DNA from: Mucidula mucida
Taxonomy: Eukaryota > Basidiomycota > Agaricomycetes > Agaricales > Physalacriaceae
DNA length: 64,000 nt
Assembly (NCBI GenBank): GCA_015501055.1
Contig: JADNYV010000078.1
Location: 62,001 to 126,000, forward strand
Direction of reading: 5' to 3'
A program made the position numbers and the translations under genes. Under the pieces are notes generated by a model. The model saw only the letters and a program-made list of their open reading frames with translations, made no database searches and was not told the origin of the DNA. Positions within the stretch are counted from its first letter, which is position 1; the number at the start of each line of letters is the position of its first letter. This document shows positions 1-12,394 of the stretch, one piece after another.

Positions 1-1354
1 CAGTAATGGAGGAAAGTGATGAAGACTCACCTCCAACGTCGTGGATACCAGCGACGACCGCAGAAACGGACTCCGCCTGGTTATGAGCTCGGTTCCTCAA
101 AGGATACGGCGAGCGTCCACGAGATTCGTTTGCCATTGCTATAGCAATGGGCAAGGGCTTGATGGTGCTGATAAGGGTGTCGGGGTGTCGAGCAGAGAGG
201 CGGGGCAAGACTGTGGCGGGTACGGTTGATCAGACCGATGTCGTCCAAGGGTGAAGCCGCGCCGTAAACGAGTTAAAATAGAGTAGCTTTGTTCGTTAAA
301 AAATATGTGACAGCAGCGAGTCGGTTCGGTGCTGGCACACGAGTTGAAGGTCAGACGAGATGATAACGGTTGGAAAGCTAGTCATATTTCAAGTAGAGTA
401 GGGCTTTATATATGGTAGATAAACGTGGGAATAAAGGTAATCTAATCAGCGGAATGTAGGCCGAGGGAACCAGTAAATCTATTGCATGCGTTACAGGCAT
501 GGGGGGGGGGGAGGGGTGGCTAAAATGTGAGCTCGAAGTGCTGCATAGTATTGGTCTGGTAGCGTATGGTTGGAGTGTCTGGTAGCGCATGGTTGATCGG
601 AGGGCCGTGCATAATTTATGCATGTCGTTTCTGGTGCCAGACGCGTCTGGTGAGCATGGTTGGTCTGGTGCCATGCCCACCAGACGGGTGGCTACTTACT
701 GATGTGAGAGCTCGGAGAATTGGAACGCCAACTTGAATCAGGCTTTTTGGTTCTGCGTCTCCTTCCTGTATGTTCAACAAACTTCATGTCTCCCACGGAC
801 ATCTATGATAATGTTGTTCAGGGCACCTGTTGATTCAAGAAGATGTCGTAGATACTGCGTCGCTGATTAGCATCCACCGCAACAACAGAGCTTATTTCTC
901 TGTACTTATCTGAGGATACAGACGAGGATAGATATACTTGATCGTTTTCTTTGGCCACCGTTATCGTCACAATGCCAGACGCGTCCAGCCAGATTCGGCG
1001 CGAGCTGCCTGCCGTCTCGGATCTTCTTCGACGTAACGGTAGGCACTACATAAGAAGATCGTATATGAACTTCTCAGCCTTCACCATATTACCTCACAAA
1101 CTTTGTCGGCTCATGGCCAGCTGGCCAGCACGTTTGGGTCTCTGTTCACTCCTGTCACCCTCTTGTACTGCTCCTTCCGCGTTGGCTTTGGCGCTGAAAG
1201 CCATTGAACATTCCTCTCTGTACCGCGGGCTACTCACTAGACTGCAACCATCGGACAATAGGTTTGAGGGATTCTATTCTGAGTTCTAACTGCTATTGAA
1301 TCAACAACGTGCAAAGGTTGAGTGGCGTGAACGACTTCTTCCACCCATACCATC
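1..1354. other. No supported gene
   Basis: I see no convincing coding region here; the short frames lack family resemblance and overlap each other on both strands. The stretch holds a G-run with flanking AG at about 499-514. It also has a few imperfect copies of a TCTGGTAGCG(T/C)ATGGTTG-like phrase at about 555-600. It probably contains the promoter and upstream region of the gene starting near 1,355. Confidence 0.5.
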
Positions 1355-2636
1355 ATGCGCCCGCTTTCTCGTGTTTTCCGAACGCTCTTCGACATAAAGG
1401 CATGGATTGGTAGAGTAGTCTCTAATGCCATGTCTCCACCTGCGAATCCCCCCCACAACCAACTGTTGTTCCCCCAATCTCGCACTGCCCTGCAGAACAC
1501 GTCACCGTCCCATGTCCTCGGCTGTACCAAAGACCGGTGCATGGTAACCGGCAGCGACCTCTCTAAACAGAGTCGCATCACCAGGATCGAGTTCTGCAAG
1601 TCTTCTAAAAATCCCTATCACGAATTCCTCCTCTTCCATGTCGCGTATTCCTTGGACGGCACGATCTATCCGCAGCACCATTGCGTGGTCCGTGCTGAGC
1701 GGTTTTCGAACGGGAGTGACTCGGAGTCAATCGATACTCTCGCAACCGCCCCGCCTATTGCCCGTCATGATTCCGTTACGCCGCCGCCTGCAGATGGCAG
1801 TCCTGGACCTTCCTCTCCTTTCCATGCTGTTGGCGCGGCATCGGGTCTCCCCGCCAGCAGTACCGTCTCCCTCGGTTCCACTTCCCGTGCTTCCCCCATC
1901 CAGCCGCAGCTACTAGCAGACGCCGCTCGATCAACGGGAAACCTAATTAAGGTGTCCTCGCGGTTGTCATCTAGCAGTTCAGACACGCCTGCCGATGACT
2001 GTATCAGCATCTTCCCTGGTGGACTGCCTTCGTCGGTGAAGAAGGAGCGGCCCGTAAAGTCGAGAGCCGTGATGACGTTGCAGGAGGACGCGGTCCTGAG
2101 CTTCGAGCGGCTTGTGTGCATTGTTGGAGCAGTTCATAAACGGGTTCGAACGTATAGGGGCCCGTCGACGCAGTGTTACTGGTTCGCCATGTGCGTGTGG
2201 TTGATCATCTGCGAGATATTCCCAGATCGCGTTGAATTCGATCCTGACGACTTGAAGCCAATGGGAAGTGGAGAAAGGACTACAAATGGAAGGGACATCT
2301 CTCCTTTAGAACCGTGAACTCAAATGGAGAGGGTCCGTTCGTACTCGAGAAACGAAGACGCGAAGAAGTTGAAGCTGGAATGTGACGAGGTGTGGAAGAC
2401 TTGGGAAAACGAGTTTGCTCATGCTGCCGGGGTTTGTGAAAACGTTCTCATTCTTGTCGTTCACTAAACTAGCCTAATTTCAGGTCACTGCGGCGAAGGA
2501 TCACGCGCTAGCGGCGAAGGATCAAGAGCTCTTGTCGAAGGATCGAGAGCTTTTGTCGAGTCATAAAGAGCTCTTGTCGAAGGATCAAGAGATCTTGCGC
2601 TTGAAAGCTGAATTGGCCGCAAAGAAGGCTAGCTAA
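1355..2636 (+). CDS. Unrecognised agaric-type protein, Ser/Pro-rich with C-terminal coil
   Basis: The function is not known. The main exon (1,355-2,317) has a globular start, then a Ser/Pro/Ala-rich linker (about residues 125-215), and then a segment with a CYWFA motif near residue 275. I recall similar motifs in many uncharacterised Agaricomycete proteins. A stop at 2,315 closes that frame, but two neighbouring frames continue plausibly. One reads a basic WKG-containing segment (2,272-2,375). The other restarts at 2,324, crosses a clean 52-base GT-AG intron (2,432-2,483), and ends in a heptad-like coil of repeated KDxELLS units, stopping at 2,634-2,636. The frame order 2-1-2 suggests missing bases, an unrecognised small intron, or decay. 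The start at 1,355 is the first ATG of the frame and is not otherwise supported. Confidence 0.5.
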
Positions 2637-3039
2637 TGGCTGTTCCCTTTCAGGATCCATGAGAGCTATGTAGTACATAGACTCTATGTTCTAGGACAAG
2701 CGTATGTAGAGCATATGCAGGACCATATCATACACTCACCGCTTCAACATGGCATGCTCGTCCTAATTCCACTACATATTTGATAACGCTAAGATCGTGA
2801 AGATCTTGGACATTCATCGAAGAAAAGAAGATATTCTCGCCAGCATCATTACCGAGCGAAGATTTGAACTGTACATGCTAGTGGCGTACAACTTACAAGA
2901 AGGAAGATATTTTTAGAACACCTCCCTTTTCGAGCTAGAATTCCCCGTTCATCCGCCGCCGCGAGCTGACGCGTCAGTCCTAGGATATGAATGTCAGAGT
3001 ATTTAAGATGATTTGGATTGTGTAGCAGCCATCTGAAGC

Positions 3040-4318
3040 ATGTCTTCAACTCCCCAACAAAACGCCCTCATCGTTCCCTCTCTTCAGCCCCTTCGAGCTT
3101 GCGCTGTGCCCTCTCCCGGTCCAGGCCAAGTTCTCATCAAGATCATGGCTGTCGCCTCAACCCGATGGACTGGCTCAAAGTCGAGCACGATTTCCTGATG
3201 ATGAGTATCCCCAGGTCCTTGGGCATGATATTGCCGGTGTCGTTCAGCAACTCGGCGGTGGCGGCGTACTAGAGGGCTTCAAAGTCGGCGACAGAGTGTA
3301 GTAATATTTTGTTTCCTAGTATTACCGTTTGGTTCTTAGGATGGTAGATTCTCTCAATCCCTAAACGGCGGCTTCCAGCAATACACCGTACTTCCCGCAG
3401 CGGCCCTCATGCATGTGCTAACATGTCATTATGATTTTTATCCTTCCGCTGACAGGAAGGAGGGACTCGTAGATTCCTGCAGCTTGTCTTTTGATGCAGC
3501 GGCCACCTTCCCTATCACATTCCCCACAGCTTGCGTAGGCTTGTTCGCCCCTGCTCCCATCGGTGCTGCTCTCAACCCGACGTTCTCGTGGGACAAGCCG
3601 CACCAAGGTGAATCTGCGCTCGTTTGGGAGGGAGCACGTCAACAGGCCAATTGGTAAGTTCTTCTATTCTAGATGCCCCGTTAGATGACGCTCTATTGAT
3701 TCTAGCTATCCAATTGTTCAAGTTTCTCGGATACACACAGATCCTTGTTTATGCGTCGAAGAAGCACTTTGAATTTTAAGACAGCTCGGCGCGACCGAGT
3801 GCATTGACCGTGCAGTGGTATCGACAGATGCGCTCCCCACTTCCGAGGCCATCACGTCTCTCAGCCCCCCTCTGAAGGTTGTGTACGACGCTGTCGGCAA
3901 CCTAGAGACTGCCTATGATTGCGTCGTAGATGGTGGTCGGGCGATCACTGTTCATCCAATGGCTCCCTTAAACCGCGAGGGTAAGACAGTACAAGTGACT
4001 CGCGTCCAGGGCTACTATGTTGGACCGGACGTGATGAGCTTCAAACCAACTGGTAATGTCCAGGGATATCATGCAGTACCGGAGCACACAACATTCGGAA
4101 AGCTGATCATCAAGAATCTTCCAGAAATGATAGAGAAGGGAGTCGTCACTGTATGTCTAAACTCTTTTTCGGCATCCATGGACTCACCAATGGTGCTTTT
4201 AGCCCAATAGGCTCGAAGTATTGTCAGCGGACTCTCCGGCATTCCGGCGGGATTGGAGAGGTTGAAACTTGGAGCAGTCAGCGGAATCAAGTTGGTGGCG
4301 CACCCACAGGACAATTGA
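3040..4318 (+). CDS. Zinc-type alcohol dehydrogenase/enoyl reductase-like MDR protein, frame-broken
   Basis: This is a medium-chain dehydrogenase/reductase of the quinone-oxidoreductase-like group (GroES-like start, Rossmann NAD(P)-binding middle), expected to reduce small carbonyls or enoyls in the cytosol. Visible family blocks are: VLIKIMAVA near the start; LNPMDW at about 3,159; an LGHDIAGVV block at about 3,215; GDRV then GGFQQYTVLP across the first intron; a GGSTSTGQ nucleotide-binding loop at about 3,626; an LGAT motif at about 3,785; YDAVGN at about 3,880; and the family ending KLVAHPQDN before the stop at 4,316. Four one-base deletions (about 3,155, 3,196, 3,627, 3,775) are needed to join the blocks, so as written no long protein is made. 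Because such gaps recur in essential neighbours, sequence error is more likely than a pseudogene. Confidence 0.75.
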
Positions 4319-4480
4319 TCGACTACTTAGCTTGATGTATAAATGTAAAATTGTTGTTCTTGAACTCACCACCGTAACACCAGTGTAGCTCAAGTACTGA
4401 TATAGTCCCTACACAGACTTGTCGTCATCAAAAGGATGAAAGGGAGTTTATTTGACAATGAACAATTAATCACGCTAAGT

Positions 4481-6035
4481 CTAATAAATCATGGACGACA
4501 TGTCAGCGCGAATACGGTTATAGTCAAGCAATCCCTCGATGCTTCCCAAAGCAGCCATGGAGAACTAGAAAACAAGGTAAGCGACCTGCACGAATGACAA
4601 ATTGAAGAGAACACGCACATCCTTGTCCCAAAGGTATTTTTGTGCAACGCGCTTGATATCAGCCACAGAGACAGCGTCAACGGCATTCTCGATCTGCTGT
4701 GGAGACATTCTTCGTCCGCTAGTCACGATCTGCCTGCCGATATCCTCCGCGACAGCAGTCGACCCATCCAGGCTCAACAACAAGCCAGCCTTGAGCTGAC
4801 TCTTTGCGCGCTCAACCTCAACCTCCGTCGGCGCAATGCTCATACGGGTCCACTCCTTCAAGGTATTGTGCACAGGTCGTCCAGGTTGACCAAGTTCTCC
4901 GAAACTAGGTAGATACCCAGAGACCGGTGTCGGAATACGAGGTAGAGAAGGACATGAACGAGTTGGCGAGATTGTTCTCAGAGAGAACGTGTGAGAGGCG
5001 GGAAGAAGGAGGTGGGACGCGCCGAGACTGCGTCCCAGTTACCGAAATGGACTGCATGACCATCATGGGGAAGTAGTCGGGCGAGCTCCAGCCGACACCT
5101 TCGACTGCGATGGCGATGTTCGCGGTTGGGATCTGGTCGTCGCGTACACGCACTTCGGAGCCAACAAAGGTGGGCTTGGGATGTGACAGACCGCCGAGGG
5201 GAAGGGGGTTGGCGGAGACCGGGAGATTGGAAAAGTGCTTCTCAGCGAGCTTGACGAGAGCGGAGTGTTCGACGCCTCCGGTGCCAACGAGGACCATACG
5301 GTCGGCAGTGTAGTTGGTCTTGATGTAAGAAGAGAGGTCGTCGCGTTGAATTCCAAGGATGTTTTTCTTGGGACCAAGAATGGTACGGCCAAGAGGTTGA
5401 CCTAAGTAAGTAGTAGGTCAGATAGATGTTTGCACCGAAAAAGTAACATACCCTGGAAAGCGACAGAATGTAGGTGGTCAAAGACAACCTCTTCAAGCTG
5501 CTTATCGACCTCCTCCTGTTCCCGCAAAATGACGCCACGCTCCCTCTCAATAGCAGAGTTTTCAAGCTTTGAGTTTTGCAGAATGTCGCTGATAATGTCC
5601 ATTGCGACAGGGACATCCTTGCTGAAGCTCTTGGCGTAGTAGACGGTCTGTTCGCGGGACGTGTAGGCGTTGAGGTGAGCGCCAATGTTCTCTACCTCGA
5701 TTTCGAGCGACTGTTGTGTGCGCCTGCCGGTGCCCTTGAACGCCATGTGTTCAAGGAAATGTGCGGTGCCATTCGTCTTGTCCGTCTCCGCCCGGGAGCC
5801 TGCGTCAATCCAAACACCTACAGTCGCTGTCTGCGAGTGCGGCTGCGACTCGGTGGCGACCGTCAGACCATTTGAAAGCGTCGATATTTCCGTCAGAGGA
5901 CCGGGGACGCTGTGGACGGTTGCGAACCCTCTCGTGTAGCGACGCTGAAAAGACAGTGAGCATAGCGGAAGGAATACGAGGATGATAGCATACAGGACCG
6001 CGCGCTGCACCGCGAACAAAGCGTGAAAGCATCAA
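4481..6035 (-). CDS. MAS1: Mitochondrial processing peptidase beta subunit
   Basis: This is the catalytic beta subunit of the matrix peptidase that removes mitochondrial presequences; it pairs with the alpha subunit. The first exon starts with a basic, Arg-rich presequence. The M16 zinc motif HxxEH is visible as [11 protein letters not shown] at about 5,740-5,770, and the distal Glu lies in the segment that follows. Further family blocks are [14 protein letters not shown], the [18 protein letters not shown] core, and the ending [14 protein letters not shown] before the stop at 4,481-4,483. Introns fall after the presequence, near 5,402-5,452, and before the last exon. Between about 4,870 and 5,050 the frame changes repeatedly. 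Five single-base gaps (about 5,046, 5,032, 5,008, 4,917, 4,873) restore the family sequence. An essential single-copy gene should not be broken, so I read these as consensus errors. Length is about 475 residues, as usual. Confidence 0.93.
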
Positions 6036-6223
6036 GGATTAAGAACGTCGTCAACAACGAAAACAAGTAAAGCTGGATTTCGGTAGTACTCGGGTACGTC
6101 CCCTGATTTCGGCTTGTACCGGCACCAGTCCCAATCACATCACTCATATTGGTTCCAAAGTTCCCACAATCAATTTCCTCAAAAAGCACGAAATTCAAAT
6201 CTTTATTCAAGTTTCTCGTCGTA
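6036..6223. other. Intergenic gap between MAS1 start and MFAP1 stop
   Basis: Both neighbours are on the minus strand, so this 188-base gap is the 3' region of MFAP1 and the promoter of the peptidase. No clear TATA box or other site stands out. Confidence 0.6.
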
Positions 6224-7985
6224 CTAAGTATCAACCCGCCGTCGTTTATCTCGACGATCCAAAGTATCAGGACGTTCCCTCGAAGGTGAACGCGAGCGTG
6301 ATCTTCTCCTACTCGACCTATAATCGCGGTCACGCGGGTCAGGTGAACGGGATCTTCTACGACTGTTTCCTCTCCTCTCATCTCTGTAGTCCTCTGGCCT
6401 ATCATCCCCATACCTATGTCGCGTTCGATCATCACGGGCTTTCCAGCTACCTTCGTCGGCACGCCCATCACTGCGCCACGATCGATTGGTATCTTTTGGC
6501 GGGCCACCCCACTGTCTTGAACCACCAGCGGCAACATTATTCGCCCCAGATCCTGGTACTCCACTTCGTGCTGTCAATGGACCAGTGTTTTGAGGGCAGT
6601 CTGTACGAAATAATTAGTCGAGGACAAGTCCAAATTGCTTTACAAACCTTTCTTGAGATGCGGTCCACCACATAAGAAACAACCTCCGCCATCAAGAGAC
6701 ATACCACCCGACTTGACAGGAGCAGTCCCGCCGAATCCACCGGCCGCAACAGTTGTATCTTGGTCGAGCAAATGCGTGTACTTTGTTCGACTTCGCTTGC
6801 CAAAGTTTTTGACTTGCATCACCTTGGGCAACATTGATACGTCCATTGTAGATTCGGTCGCTTCTGTGAAATCGTGGCGCTTCAGAATGTCTGCATCCTG
6901 TAGGAAAAGTGAGAAAGAGACGAAATATTTGCAGGATAACAAACCTGGTGGAACGCTCCCTTGTGCCAGTATTTCTGCAAAAACTTTTGTTGACCCTTGG
7001 GCTTCTCGTCGCGTAATTTGCTGGCATGCTCAAGATCCTCTTTCATTCGTTGAGCTTCTGGTAGGGCTCGCCGACGTTCGATTTCCTCCCGTTCTTGCTC
7101 TCTGCGTACTTCCTCTTCCTTCTCCTTCTTTATACGGCCGAGTTCGCGTAGTCGCCATGCTTCAAATTCAGCTTCGGGATCGACTCCGTCTGTGTCGTCG
7201 ACATCGGGTATTTCTTCCTCCTTTTCCTCTGATATGATTAGTATACGCTGTGAGTTACTGTCAGACTCACTTTCTGCAAGTTCACGCCTGATGCTCTCCG
7301 CAACCAGGTCGTGACTCTGTCTGCGGCGCTCCTCTGCTTCGGCCTCGCGTCTCTTGATGGCTTCTTCAGTGTCCTCTGCTAAAGCTTCTTTCTCTGCAAT
7401 CGTAACCCGACTACGTCTGCACTTGATATTATTAGTAAAAGTAGTAATGATGAGATTGCAATTCGTACTTTGGTACAAATACAGGTCGAAATTGAGGCTT
7501 TGCAGGTTCTTCTTCCTCAGAGGATGTCTCTTCTTCGCTGGACTGGTTAGATGTTAGAGAATGCATTTGAACATACATTCAACATACCTCGTCTTGCACG
7601 TCTGCTTCTTCCTCTTCTTCGTCCTCGGATCTGATGGCATACTTAGACAAGTAGAGCATAGTGATGTATTACACACCCTCCAAGCGTTTCGCTGCGTCCC
7701 GTTTGACCTGCGTTTCTCGTGAAATGTCCATGTCCTTGAGTGCGAAATTTATGGCTTTGGCAGCTGGCTTGGGCGCCGCTGGAGCCGTTGGTAGGTCATC
7801 CTCGTCTGCTTCATCTACAATATCCTGGTCGCCGCCGATGAGCACATCGCCTTCTCCTCAACCTCGGCTTCATCCTCGGCGTCCGAGTCAGAGTCGACTT
7901 CTGCGACACCCTTTGGCGCCTTTCCTTTCCAATAACGAGCTGCAGGTCGCGCAAGACGGGGCGCAGGTTTACGAGAAGTCGACAT
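6224..7985 (-). CDS. MFAP1: Microfibrillar-associated protein 1 (MFAP1) homologue, splicing factor
   Basis: This is a conserved nuclear protein of the spliceosomal B complex. The N-terminus is basic, then strongly acidic. A block resembling [13 protein letters not shown] leads into several Glu/Ser-rich exons and a long Glu/Arg coil with the family motif [22 protein letters not shown]. The MFAP1 core then follows: [11 protein letters not shown], the intron, [10 protein letters not shown](T)EAT and [22 protein letters not shown]. The C-terminal half goes beyond many homologues. It has a short Cys-containing [15 protein letters not shown] segment (zinc-knuckle-like) and an Arg/Ser/Asp tail with RRRSRSRS runs. 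The start at 7,985 is the first ATG of the exon matching the acidic head. One missing base at about 7,850 is needed to keep that exon open. At least five introns are visible. Confidence 0.88.
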
Positions 7986-8081
7986 GACGGTTTCGCGACA
8001 AGCAATGAGTGGCTATGCATTTGTGTGGCAAGGTCGTGTCCGATCAACACAGGCTCCGCCACATTTCTCTCTTCAACGACC

Positions 8082-11070
8082 ATGGCGGACCTTTCGGCGG
8101 TGCTGACTGCATCCAAGGACCTTACTTCGCATTTGTACCGACCAGATCTACCATCTGTTTCCCTTTCACTAGATCAGGTCGAGGCGCAGTCCAGACGACT
8201 TGTTTCTCGTCAACCAGGCAGCTCAAACGATGCCGATCGCGCGTCTGTAGTCTTGCTTTTTCCTCTAATCAATGTCCTAATTTCGTGTCTACAGAAATTA
8301 TTTACTTGCTCAGGCGCGCGTCGATGCATCCGCGCTGTCCGACAGCATTGCACATCTCAATACTTCAACAACATTCTCGCCACTCCAACCTTTGCAGGAC
8401 ACGGACGTCACAGGCTTTCTGCGACATGCACACGAACAGACGTTGATATCCACAATTGAAGAGGGACGGAGAGACACACAGGAAGAGTTCTACAGAATGC
8501 TCGAAGACAGGGCGGAACGAGATTGGGAAGCTAAAAAGAAACGCGTCTTTGAAGAGCTCGGTGGACGCGTCAGCGTCGACAACAACAGAGCCGTCGCCGA
8601 TTTCAAAAAGAGCATGCACGGAAAGCTCGCGTCCTCGCTTTCAGCAGTCTCCACACCCTCACTCAATCTCCAAATGCAGAACCGCATGATGGCCTACGAC
8701 CGTGCTGTAGCAGACCTCAATGCTGCCCGTCTCCGCAAAGTGTCCTTTCCCATCGTCCATACCTTTATGCACGTCGCCGCTTCCCTCAACACTCCCCAAA
8801 TTTTACAAACTTTCCACATTCTCAGCAAAATAACCTCGGAACCGCCTGCTGTTCCCGTCGGCATGATCAATCCTCCCATTCTCGAACGCAGATTTGCCAA
8901 GCAATATCTAGGCAACCCGGTCGACAAAGACTCTATCGCGTTGCGGAAACAGATCGCGAAGGGTGCCCGCGAGGCATTAGAGGAGCAGTATTGGGACGTT
9001 ATGGACCGCACAATACAGTCCAGGCCAACCGAAGCAATGCTTGGAGGTGACCCCAGTGTTGAGAATAAAGTCCGCGCATTTCTATTTGTGAGATACTATC
9101 GTAATGGAGAGTGGGAAGAAAGAATACAGGTTCGTTTACTTCCACTCACCCGTTTATGTGGGCTTACCTTCAATATAGATCATTGCTGGTCAACCAATAT
9201 GGGCTCGTTTGTTCTACTTGGTGCGAACGGGCTACACCGAAGAAGCTCTTGGCGAGGCAATTCGATACCAGGACGCCATAAACCACAACGAAAAAGGTTT
9301 TGTAACTTTCTTCCGTGCATGGGTAGAATCACCCGAACGGAGGTAGGCATATTCATTCTTGCAAATGTCTTGTTGAGCTCAACAATGTTGTAGGCTAACT
9401 CGGCAACACCGCACTGAACTACAAAGCATCTACAACCAACACATGCTTAATGCTGCCACTGCTGATCCGTTCAAGCTCGCCCTCTACAAACTAATCGGTA
9501 GATTAGACCCAGGACGGCGGAGCGTTCCCCATGTCACAACCACAACCGAAGACTGGCTTTGGTTCCAACTTGCCATGGTATGTATCAATTTGCTCACTTT
9601 GGACTGGATTCCGAATGATATCATTTAGCTCGACGAAGAAGAGGAGGGTGGTCTGCAGGCGTTCGGCGAAGTTCTGCTTGGGTACGGGGAACGCCAATTC
9701 GACGGTGCACCGAACCAGCCTGGTTCAAGAAAGGGTGTTTGGGCAAGTGTACTTTTGATGAGCGGGCAGTTTGAAAGGGTACGAGCCACTTCATTCTTCA
9801 AGCGTGTTCCGAGCTAAATCGTTTTCTTGTAGGCTGTTGCAGCGCTATGGGAGAATCCAGAGACCGAGATCGAAGCAGTACATTTGGCCATTGCACTAGC
9901 GTACCACGGATTACTGAATGTGCCCTCCAAAGCAGAAACCTCCGAAATGACACCTTGTATGTATTTTATGTACTCTCTCATGACCGTTGACGACGTACAT
10001 TTCAGTATCCCTTCCGCCCAATCGTCGACCAGCGCTCAGTATGTCCATGATGATATGGCGATACATACGGCAGTTTGTCAAAATGGATGCCAAGGAGGCG
10101 CTGCAATACGTGTATTGCGTGACTTTGCCTTCGGACCAACCCGACGTCGGAAAAGAACAACTGGAAATCGCCTACGAACTTATCCGTCGCATTCTGGTGC
10201 TCAGCAACAGTGGACCGGCTTGGGAGGAACTCGTGGGTGGCTTCAGAGCCGACGGAACCAAGTTTGTATGGCTTGTCGTACTTTCTCTCACCATAGTATC
10301 GCTGATGTGAATGCTTAGGACGGTGTAATCGAGCGGTCGCTCGAGCTTCTCAAACTGAGCAACATCAGTGACTATCATCAGCGCATCCTCATGAGCGCTG
10401 CGGAGGCGTCAGTTGAAAATGACCGCATTCCCGAGGCGATTAAGTTGTACAACTTGGCTGGGGACTACACGACCGTCATGTCGTGTCTCGCGACCGCGCT
10501 GGGCGGGACGGTGTCCAAGCCCACGCCCGATGAAAAGAGCCGGGCAATAGAGGCTACCGCCACTGAGATCGTGCACAATTACAAGGGGCGGAACCAGGCT
10601 GCTACTGGCACGGATCGGGACGCGGTGATGTGTCTGCTGGAGATTCGGAGAGCGATGGACGAGAAGCTGGCTGGGCGACCGGACAGCGCGCTGACGACGA
10701 TGGAGCAGACGAATCTCATTCCGCTGGATGGGGAGTGGGCAAGATCACGAAACAGGCGGAGGCGTTCAAGGGCCTGCATGAGAGTTTGCAGAGAATCTGC
10801 CGACGTATATTACGCTGACGATGGATGCGCTGGCGGCGGTGCATCAGCAGAAGAAGAATGCGATGATGCCCGAGTCGTCGAGGCAGTCGGTGAGTTTGTT
10901 TTGGGGAACAAGGGTTTTTTGGCGTATGCTGATTTTGTGCTTGTCAGGCGTTGAACCAGATACGGAAGCAGTCGCGGTCGTTGATGATATTTGCGGGTAT
11001 TTTGAAGTATAGGATGTCCCCCGATGTGTATTCTTATCTAGCGCGGCTTGATGTGGAGATTGCGCTGTAA
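8082..11070 (+). CDS. NIC96: Nucleoporin NIC96 / Nup93 homologue
   Basis: This is a scaffold nucleoporin of the inner ring of the nuclear pore. The protein is almost wholly alpha-helical, about 830-840 residues, the usual family length. The first exon starts at an ATG within CCATGGCG and encodes a short helical head. The second carries FLRHAHEQTLISTIEEGRRDTQEEFYRMLEDR, a typical Nup93 coil block. Later exons carry FVRYYRNGEWEERIQ, a block around PIWARLFYLVRTGY, GFVTFFRAWVESP, an LGYGE block, FVKMDAKEALQYVY and RMSPDVYSYLARLDVEIAL before the stop at 11,068-11,070. About nine short introns separate them. Two single-base gaps (about 10,735 and 10,795) break the penultimate exon. The neighbouring MFAP1 is divergent, with only 96 bases between the two starts, so they share one promoter region. 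Confidence 0.9.
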
Positions 11071-11666
11071 TTTAGTTGTTGAAGAGTTTTTATCCATCAC
11101 ACATCAATTTTGGAGCTCCAGAAATCCCCTAACATGGGCGGGAAGTTCACATTGGGTTGCTGGTTAGGGATAACTGGACGACATAAGTAGAATACAAGGA
11201 CGTGTTGGCGTGTTATGCTTCCCGATAATTTTGGACTCATTCTTATGATATTCTTGGAATGCCAGAATCAACCGCGGAGAACGGTTGTGGGTACACCTTG
11301 AACACGGCATTCCGGGGACGCTGTTGATTATGTGGGCAGACCCGGGACTTGTGTTTATTGTACGCGTTGACGTTCTCGTCTCCTGTCAAGTGATTCTGAC
11401 TCTACTTCTACCTTCGATAATAAACTTGGAACGGCGATTAATATGGGTCTAGGCATGCGGATTTCGGCGCTTGTCAAACGACAGACAATCCTCATCTGAT
11501 GTCTCTCATACTGTGCATTATATTGTTGACTCAATGTCACATCCGTGGCATGAAAACGTGAGGTGATATTAGATGGGTTCGTTGATAGGTCTACTACAGG
11601 ATGTACAACTCGAGAGTCGAAAAACAAGCTTCAGATTGATCGTGGATTTTTTATTGGAGCCTTTCC
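11071..11666. other. Convergent intergenic region, no gene seen
   Basis: This is a 596-base gap between the NIC96 stop and the stop of the tetraspan gene on the other strand, so it should hold two 3' ends. I see no gene, repeat or hairpin that I would defend. Confidence 0.5.
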
Positions 11667-12394
11667 TTATACCTCAGCAACCTTCTTCTTGACAAGAGGA
11701 CTATTGTCGATGCGGGAGATACTCAGTACCAGGATGAACGTCAACAAAGACCATTCAATCCAAGTAAACGCCAAGATGGTCGTCATAACGTCGCAGTCCT
11801 TGTCGCTCATATCGGGCGTGCAGTCGCCTTTACCGTCAAAGACTTTGTTCTAACCAACGAATGTGAGTGAGTACAGCGGAAACGATCGTGAAATCGCTTG
11901 TTTCTGACCGTGAAGTATGCAGCACCGACTAGGTACTGTATCCAAAGGACGACTGCACCGATGACCTCGAATGACAGAATACGAGCACCGGGGCGTTGAC
12001 TGACTGCGATCGTGATAGAGCTGATTTAGAATAGTAATGGATGTCAAACGCCGAAAGTTGGGACGGGCTAGAACGAAAGACTGACGTGATGGGAACCCAA
12101 GCGATAGCCATGGCCGTCGTCACAAGGATCTCTTCTTCAATGTCCTCTGGGGGAACACAAGTAAGATTAGGCACAACCACGTCCAAGAGCTAAATCCGCG
12201 TACGTACCCCACACATTGAACTTGGTGTAATTGAGGTCCATCTGGTACGCCATGAGCCCGAGCAGGACGCATGCGCACATCCACTATATAGTATATAACC
12301 TTCAGGAAGAGAACCTCCAACGCGGTATATAGAGAAGGAAACGCACAAAGAGGAGATAGAGGGCGTATAATGGGATCGTAGTACTCAACGCCAT
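11667..12394 (-). CDS. MARVEL-like four-span membrane protein
   Basis: The gene has five small exons and encodes a protein of roughly 165 residues. From the start at 12,394: a short hydrophobic first exon (ALSTTIPLYALYLLF); a second with WMCACVLLGLMAY followed by a polar loop ending KFNVWG; a third with an acidic DIEEEI then a hydrophobic VTTAMAIAWVPIT; a fourth with SQRPGAR and a long hydrophobic stretch of about 25 residues around FEVIGAVVLWIQYLVGAAYF; and a last exon with a cysteine-containing loop (GDCTPDMSDKDCD), a fourth span around TWIEWSLLTFILVLSI, and a basic tail. Four hydrophobic spans with short loops fit the MARVEL/tetraspan-like class common in fungal plasma membranes. All GT-AG junctions keep the frame. 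The role is unknown, and the first exon is the least certain. Confidence 0.72.

Noticed and set aside
378..680. 100-codon minus-strand frame near the left edge
   Set aside because: No signal, domain or exon partner; driven by low-complexity G-rich DNA.
951..1289. 112-codon plus-strand frame
   Set aside because: No family resemblance and overlaps another orphan frame; no splice partner.
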